From positions 145,084-209,083 of the forward strand of contig NZ_ACJM01000005.1 in NCBI RefSeq assembly GCF_000174415.1: a DNA stretch of 64,000 nt, written 5' to 3'. A program made the position numbers and the translations under genes. How positions within the stretch are numbered: position 1 is the first letter of the stretch; every line of letters begins with the position of its first letter. The notes under the pieces were generated by a model that saw only the letters and a program-made list of their open reading frames with translations, did no database searches and was not told the origin of the DNA. The DNA is from Dethiobacter alkaliphilus AHT 1. Its GTDB lineage: Bacteria; Bacillota; Dethiobacteria; Dethiobacterales; Dethiobacteraceae. Below, in pieces: positions 59,587 to 64,000 of this stretch.

Positions 59587-60123
59587 ATGCTCAGCAAAGA
59601 TGAATGCGTATTGGTTGTGATCGATGTGCAGGGGAAACTGGCACATATGATGCACAACAAAGAGGACCTGTTTAATAATATCCAAATCATGATTCAGGGG
59701 GCAAAAGCCCTGGATATACCGGTAATCTGGGTGGAGCAGTATCCGGAAGGGTTGGGAGGTACCATCGAGGAGATTGCCGACCTTCTGGAGGGAGCACCGG
59801 TGGAAAAGGTGACCTTTAATTCCTGTTTAAATGATGAATTTGTAAAGACTCTGTCCTCTTATAACAGGCAGCAGGTATTGGTGGTGGGTATTGAAACCCA
59901 TATCTGTGTTTACCAGACCGTTATGGGCCTGCTTAAAGCCGAATATGATGTGCATGTGGTGGCCGACGGTGTTTCTTCCCGAACCGAGGATAATAAACTA
60001 ATCGGGCTGGAAAAGATGAAGGACGGCGGGGCTCATATTACCAGCACCGAAACAACATTATTTGAGTTGGTACGAATTGCCGAGGGGCAGGAGTTTAAAG
60101 AAATACTGAAGCTGGTTAAGTAG
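59587..60123 (+). CDS. Isochorismatase-like cysteine hydrolase
   Basis: 178 residues. Catalytic triad visible: Asp in [10 protein letters not shown] (about 11), a Lys in [10 protein letters not shown] (about 76) and Cys in [13 protein letters not shown] (about 105), with the cis-peptide motif VGIETH before it. The family hydrolyses amides or isochorismate; members similar to this are often nicotinamidase-like or YcaC-like. ATG at 59587 follows GGGAAGTGACAGC; the longer reading to 59536 lacks a ribosome binding site. The GIY-YIG gene follows 16 bp downstream. Confidence 0.87.
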   Translation: MLSKDECVLVVIDVQGKLAHMMHNKEDLFNNIQIMIQGAKALDIPVIWVEQYPEGLGGTIEEIADLLEGAPVEKVTFNSCLNDEFVKTLSSYNRQQVLVVGIETHICVYQTVMGLLKAEYDVHVVADGVSSRTEDNKLIGLEKMKDGGAHITSTETTLFELVRIAEGQEFKEILKLVK

Positions 60124-60139
60124 AACAGGGGATGATCAT

Positions 60140-60394
60140 ATGGCGGCGTTTGTCTATATTTTAAAGTGTGCCGATGATACCCTGTATACCGGCTGGACAA
60201 CGTGTCTGAAAAAGCGGGTTAGAATGCATAACAGCGGCAAAGCTGCCAAATATACCAGAGCCAGGCTGCCTGTAGAAATAGTCTGGTGGGAGGAGTACGA
60301 AAAAAAAGAAGATGCCATGCGGCGGGAGCGGGAGATTAAAGGATTTCCCCGTTCTGCTAAAATGGAACTTATTATTGCCGCCACCAATGGGTAA
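60140..60394 (+). CDS. GIY-YIG superfamily small nuclease-like protein (UPF0213-type)
   Basis: 84 residues, the single-domain length. [38 protein letters not shown] contains the GIY and YIG strands as VYI and YTG, then the conserved Arg (RVRMHN), and [22 protein letters not shown] with the metal-binding Glu. UvrC- and Slx1-type nucleases share the fold. ATG at 60140 follows GGGGATGATC. Role probably DNA processing; unproven. Confidence 0.88.
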   Translation: MAAFVYILKCADDTLYTGWTTCLKKRVRMHNSGKAAKYTRARLPVEIVWWEEYEKKEDAMRREREIKGFPRSAKMELIIAATNG

Positions 60395-60441
60395 TTTAAT
60401 CAGTACAGGGTACTGAAAAATAATAATCCAGGAGTGGTGAT

Positions 60442-60585
60442 ATGCTATTTGATGTTGCAGCTGAAATCATGGAAAAGCTGGAAAAAGAATTTCATGAGGC
60501 CGACCCCGAAGAAAAAGAACGTTTTATCCGCAGCTCCATGTCGCTTTTGAAGACAGTGATGGGGGATACGTCAAAGTTGCTATAA
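60442..60585 (+). CDS. Small helical protein
   Basis: 47 residues from ATG 60442 behind AGGAGTGGTG: a long amphipathic, acidic helix (VAAEIMEKLEKEFHEADPEEKERFIRSSMSLLKTVMGD). No family recognised. It lies between the GIY-YIG gene and a terminator, in the same direction, so it closes this unit. Confidence 0.6.
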   Translation: MLFDVAAEIMEKLEKEFHEADPEEKERFIRSSMSLLKTVMGDTSKLL

Positions 60586-60600
60586 TCTAACAAACCCTGG

Positions 60601-60630
60601 GAAGCTGATATTAGGTCAGCTTCTTTTTTT
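60601..60630 (+). terminator. Rho-independent terminator
   Basis: GAAGCTGA (60601-60608) pairs with TCAGCTTC (60616-60623), loop of 7, then seven T. Confidence 0.9.
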
Positions 60631-60834
60631 GCACGGTAATAATAAATATTAGAATTAATATATAAATAAAAGAAGGGAAATTTAATAGGCACAAAGAAAA
60701 AGTTATGCGATAGGGAATACGGGATAATGTGGCCTGTTTGCGGGCCGGTATTATTCCCCTTGTGAAAAAAAGGGAAAGGAGGTAAATGGGATAATTTTGT
60801 TCTCTGTTTTTACTAAATTGACAGGAGGTGCGTT

Positions 60835-62181
60835 ATGAGTAACGAAAGAGAACAATGGGTAAGTAGAATTGGCTTTATTCTGGCCGCTGCCGGTTCAGCT
60901 ATCGGCCTCGGCAATATCTGGCGTTTCCCCCATGTAACAGGGACTGAGGGTGGCGCAGTTTTCGTCCTGATTTATTTAATTACAACCCTGCTTATCGGGT
61001 ATCCTCTACTCAACACAGAGGTATCTATCGGAAGAAAGACACAAAGAAACCCGGTGGGGGCATTTAAAGCTTTAGCTCCCAACACACCATGGTGGTTGGT
61101 CGGGGCTCTGGGTGTTTTTACAGGTTTTATTATTCTATCTTATTACTCTGTGGTAGCCGGCTGGGCCATGTCTTATACTGCACAGTCATTAGGTGGCCTG
61201 TATGCACCTGGTACAGATTACGTCGATACTTTTGTCGGCCACATCTCCCAGGTATGGGAGCCGATTTTGTGGCATTTCCTCTTTATGCTTATCACCGTGG
61301 GCGTAATCGCAGCCGGTGTTGTTAAAGGGATCCAACGTACGGTAAAGATTTTGATGCCGATGCTGTTTATCTTGTTTGTGGCGCTGATTGTTCGCTCCTT
61401 AACACTTCCCGGAGCAGGTGCCGGTGTAGCCTTTTATTTGCAGCCTGATTTCAGTCAGGTAACGGGTCAAACCTTTTTATCAGCCATTGCTCAAGCCTTT
61501 TTCACATTGAGCTTAGGGATGGGTGCTCTGATTACTTACGGCAGTTATCTGAAGCAAAATGAAGACGTTTCAGTTGACTCCGGTTGGGTTGTGGGTCTGG
61601 ATACCGGTATTGCATTGCTTGCCGGATTTGCCATTTTCCCCGCTGTGTTTGCTCTGGGCTTTGACCCTGATGGTGGTGCAGGACTGGCATTTATGACCCT
61701 GCCTGCGGTATTTGCTGAAATGCCCATGGGTCAGTTGTTTGGTTTCCTGTTCTTCCTGTTATTGTCTGTAGCCGCACTGACTTCCGCCATTTCCCTGCTG
61801 GAAGTTGTAGTGGCCTGGGTCATTGATGAGCACGGTTGGAGCCGCAGAACCGCTGCTGTTGTACTTGGCGGACTGATTTTCCTCCTGGGAATTCCCTCAG
61901 TTCTTGGATTCAGTGCTTGGAGCGATATCACTTTCCAGGGTATGGATATACTTGATACCTTTGACTGGTTTGCCAACAGTATCTTCCTGCCGCTGGGCGG
62001 ATTACTTACCGCCATCTTTGCCGGCTATGTCTGGGGCAACCAGAAGGTTATGGAAGAAGCTAACTGCGGTAAGGACCGCCAGTTCCTGTGTGCCTGGTAC
62101 GCCGTAAGCATCAAGTATATCATCCCCATCGCTATTGCTGTGGTTATGGTATGGGGCTTGTACGAAACATTCTTTGGCTAA
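60835..62181 (+). CDS. Sodium-dependent transporter, NSS/SLC6 family
   Basis: 448 residues, 11-12 membrane segments. The N-terminus WVSRIGFILAAAGSAIGLGNIWRFPHVTG is the unmistakable TM1 of LeuT-like transporters, with the sodium- and substrate-binding unwound AIGLGN. Bacterial members such as TnaT, MhsT and LeuT import amino acids or related zwitterions; substrate not predictable here. ATG at 60835 follows AGGAGGTGCGTT. Monocistronic, closed by a terminator at 62224-62260. Confidence 0.95.
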   Translation: MSNEREQWVSRIGFILAAAGSAIGLGNIWRFPHVTGTEGGAVFVLIYLITTLLIGYPLLNTEVSIGRKTQRNPVGAFKALAPNTPWWLVGALGVFTGFIILSYYSVVAGWAMSYTAQSLGGLYAPGTDYVDTFVGHISQVWEPILWHFLFMLITVGVIAAGVVKGIQRTVKILMPMLFILFVALIVRSLTLPGAGAGVAFYLQPDFSQVTGQTFLSAIAQAFFTLSLGMGALITYGSYLKQNEDVSVDSGWVVGLDTGIALLAGFAIFPAVFALGFDPDGGAGLAFMTLPAVFAEMPMGQLFGFLFFLLLSVAALTSAISLLEVVVAWVIDEHGWSRRTAAVVLGGLIFLLGIPSVLGFSAWSDITFQGMDILDTFDWFANSIFLPLGGLLTAIFAGYVWGNQKVMEEANCGKDRQFLCAWYAVSIKYIIPIAIAVVMVWGLYETFFG

Positions 62182-62223
62182 ACATTATGTGACAATCGAA
62201 TAATTATCGGTTGACTTAACAGG

Positions 62224-62260
62224 GCTTAGGCCGCTACTCCAAGCGGCCTAAGCTTTTTTT
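62224..62260 (+). terminator. Rho-independent terminator
   Basis: 12-bp perfect stem (62224-62235 with 62242-62253), loop of 6, then seven T. Confidence 0.93.
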
Positions 62261-62368
62261 CGTCCTTTATGACTAGGCCCAAATACGCCGGTAGACCGAT
62301 GTGAGACCAAGTGTTGTGGTGTATTCTATAGACAACAGAAACAAACGAAAGCAAGGAGGTCACGGTAA

Positions 62369-63274
62369 ATGAAAGATATGGTTGTTATGGTAAAAGATTT
62401 TTCCAAACAGTACGGTGGCGTTACGGCGGTGGACGGCATCAGCTTTACGGTAAAGGAAGGCGAAATTTTTGCTCTCTTGGGCCCAAACGGTGCGGGGAAA
62501 ACCAGTACCCTGGAATGCCTGGAAGGTATCCGTAAGCAAGACGGTGGAACCATTCGCATCCTGGATGTGGATCCGGCAGCGGAGCCGGGAAAACTACCTC
62601 AACTGGTAGGAGTCCAGCTGCAGCAGGCAGCACTGCCGGCTACCATTAAGGTAGAGGAGGCCATAAAACTCTTCAGCGCCTACCATGGAATCAAACCCCG
62701 CTTTGATCTGCTGGAGAGACTGGGTCTGCAGGATAAAATGCAGCAGACTTATCAGTCACTCTCCACCGGCCAAAAAAGGCGGTTGGCTCTGGCGCTGGCG
62801 GTGGCACACAACCCCAAGCTTGTGATTCTCGATGAACCCACTGCCGGCCTGGATGTGCAAAGCAGAGTAACACTGCATCAGGTGCTGCGGGAGCTGCGTG
62901 ATGCAGGAACCACCATTATTCTGTCCACCCATGATATGGCGGAGGTGGAATCACTGGCAGACCGGGTGGCCATTATGCTGAAGGGAAAGATTGTGGCAAG
63001 CGGAACACCCAGGGAACTGACGGCTACAGGAAACGGTCTGACAAAGATCTCCGTACGTGCTACCGGCCAGTCACTTTTACAGAACGGATTTGCCGGAGTG
63101 GTGAAGGCCACGGTGCAGGATGACTACCGGATCTACTATTCCTCAGACCCAGGTGCGGCGGTGTGTGAGATTATTGCCCGCATAAACGAAGCAGGCGAAG
63201 AGTTGGAAGATTTGCGTGTGGAGCGTCCGTCTTTGGAAGAGAGATTTTTGGAATTAACTCAGGAGGTGCACTAA
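62369..63274 (+). CDS. ABC-2-type transporter ATP-binding protein
   Basis: 301 residues. Walker A GPNGAGKTSTLEC, signature LSTGQKRRLALALAV (LSTGQ form), Walker B LVILDEPTAGLDV, H-loop ILSTHDMAEVESLAD, and a C-terminal DrrA-like extension ending VERPSLEERFLELTQEV. Similar to multidrug and antibiotic exporters of the DrrAB type. ATG at 62369 follows AAGGAGGTCACGGTAA. The permease begins 2 bp after the stop. Confidence 0.92.
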   Translation: MKDMVVMVKDFSKQYGGVTAVDGISFTVKEGEIFALLGPNGAGKTSTLECLEGIRKQDGGTIRILDVDPAAEPGKLPQLVGVQLQQAALPATIKVEEAIKLFSAYHGIKPRFDLLERLGLQDKMQQTYQSLSTGQKRRLALALAVAHNPKLVILDEPTAGLDVQSRVTLHQVLRELRDAGTTIILSTHDMAEVESLADRVAIMLKGKIVASGTPRELTATGNGLTKISVRATGQSLLQNGFAGVVKATVQDDYRIYYSSDPGAAVCEIIARINEAGEELEDLRVERPSLEERFLELTQEVH

Positions 63275-63275
63275 A

Positions 63276-64000
63276 ATGACTGCTTTTGCCCAACATGCTG
63301 CGTTTACACTTCGGACCGGTTTACGGAACAAAGATTTACTGTTAATGAACTACATGCTGCCCCTTGGCTTTTTCCTGATGATGGGAACCATTATGACAGA
63401 GGAAATTAACCCGTTTTTCCTGGATACAATGATTCCGGCAATGATGATCTTTGCTGCTCTCTCCGGTGCTATTCTCGGATTACCCAACCCCCTGGTGGAA
63501 GACAGGGAAGCCGGTATCCTGCGCAGCTATAAGATTAACGGTGTCCCTGCCGCATCGATTCTGGCAGTGCCGGCTCTGGCAACCGTAATTCACATGCTGG
63601 TAGTTGGTACAGTGATTGCCGGTTCAGCCCAGTTAATCTTTGCTGCTCCACTACCGGTAAACTGGCTGATGCTGGCGGTAACTTATCTGGCCTTCCTCTT
63701 TACCTGCAGCGGTCTTGGTTTGCTCATTGGTACTATCTCCAAAAACACACAGGCAACTATTATGTGGTCACAGTTAGTTTTCCTGCCCTCCATTATGCTT
63801 GGCGGTTTGATGATGCCGGCTTCCATTTTGCCGGAAGCTCTGCAGCAGGCAGCCCGGTTGTTGCCCAGCACCTATGCCATGGATGCCTTCCGCGCTCTGG
63901 CCATGGGGTATGAAGCAGCATCTTATGCTCCGGTTCTGAACCTTGTCATCCTGGTTGCCGGTGGGATTTTAGCCTACGCTTTAGCTTGGTTCCTCTTCAG
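63276..64000 (+). CDS. ABC-2-type permease, truncated by the window end
   Basis: At least 241 residues from ATG 63276 behind CAGGAGGTG, still open at base 64000. Six hydrophobic segments are visible: YMLPLGFFLMMGTIMT, MIPAMMIFAALSGAILGLPNP, ILAVPALATVIHMLVVGTVIAG, LMLAVTYLAFLFTCSGLGLLIG, LPSIMLGGLMMPASILP and VLNLVILVAGGILAYALAWFLF. LVEDREAGILRSYKINGVPAAS is the conserved ABC-2 loop. It partners the ATPase at 62369. Confidence 0.88.
   Translation, partial: MTAFAQHAAFTLRTGLRNKDLLLMNYMLPLGFFLMMGTIMTEEINPFFLDTMIPAMMIFAALSGAILGLPNPLVEDREAGILRSYKINGVPAASILAVPALATVIHMLVVGTVIAGSAQLIFAAPLPVNWLMLAVTYLAFLFTCSGLGLLIGTISKNTQATIMWSQLVFLPSIMLGGLMMPASILPEALQQAARLLPSTYAMDAFRALAMGYEAASYAPVLNLVILVAGGILAYALAWFLF

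Noticed and set aside
1..64000. CRISPR arrays, tRNA/rRNA genes, transposases or prophage genes
   Set aside because: Scanned for regularly spaced repeats, tRNA T-arm patterns and transposase motifs by eye; none was found.

Overview
The window reads as chromosome of an anaerobic, endospore-lineage Gram-positive bacterium (Clostridia-like Firmicute of moderate GC). The signs are strong AGGAGG-type ribosome binding sites, frequent TTG/GTG starts, lipobox lipoproteins, a SpoIIM-like protein, a desulfoferrodoxin, corrinoid methyl transfer and a selenoprotein. The combination would fit a Dethiobacter-like organism, but that is a guess. No tRNA, rRNA, CRISPR array or transposase gene was seen.

Layout. 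1-5 kb: tail of a desulfoferrodoxin, a GNAT acetyltransferase, and a coupled FtsX-like permease/ATPase/PASTA-protein operon. 5-11.7 kb: a seven-gene MoxR-DUF58-DUF4129-DUF4350-SpoIIM-RDD operon behind a perfect palindrome. 11.9-22.2 kb: mixed small genes, including a HesB/IscA-like selenoprotein (in-frame UGA) with a near-consensus promoter and operator, two lipoproteins, an APC permease, a Cys-rich copper-storage-like protein, a haem-binding sensor kinase with its response regulator, a Crp/Fnr regulator and an iron-sulfur-flavoprotein-like reductase. 22.2-24.2 kb: a Tat-exported dihaem C_GCAxxG_C_C protein divergent from tatC-tatA. 24.3-32.1 kb: exonuclease III, an OpuC-type osmoprotectant ABC operon with a disulfide oxidoreductase, a TtcA-like gene with a frameshift, and a DUF3810 zinc-motif protein. 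32.3-38 kb: a MacAB-like export operon (ATPase frameshifted), a cytosolic C_GCAxxG_C_C protein and a TDT transporter. 38-40.5 kb: a VapBC toxin-antitoxin pair between two structured repeats, then an SSS-family symporter. 40.5-44 kb: a giant MalT-type/BTAD (SARP-like) activator. 44-53.2 kb (minus strand): a corrinoid methyltransferase island with three MttB-superfamily paralogues, one corrinoid protein, one pterin methyltransferase and three genes of amide/TIM-barrel chemistry. 54-64 kb: three ABC export operons, a truncated ABC ATPase, an isochorismatase-like hydrolase, a GIY-YIG protein and an NSS transporter.

How it fits together. The methyltransferase island looks like a complete demethylation module: MttB proteins would move a methyl group from a quaternary-amine-like compound to the corrinoid protein, and the MeTr-type enzyme would pass it to tetrahydrofolate. 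It is followed by an asparagine-synthetase-like ligase lacking the glutaminase Cys2, a nitrilase-family amidase and a TIM-barrel epimerase-like protein, which suggests an amide-bearing methylated substrate. OpuC and the SSS and NSS carriers are possible uptake routes (inference).

Regulatory structure not explained by the genes: (a) arrays of TGTTCAG direct repeats with 11-bp phasing before three transcription units; (b) an 18-bp motif shared by two other ABC operons at the same distance from their start codons; (c) remnants of the 3' end of the BTAD activator gene upstream of two ABC operons, one of which, with the intact gene, brackets the methyltransferase island.
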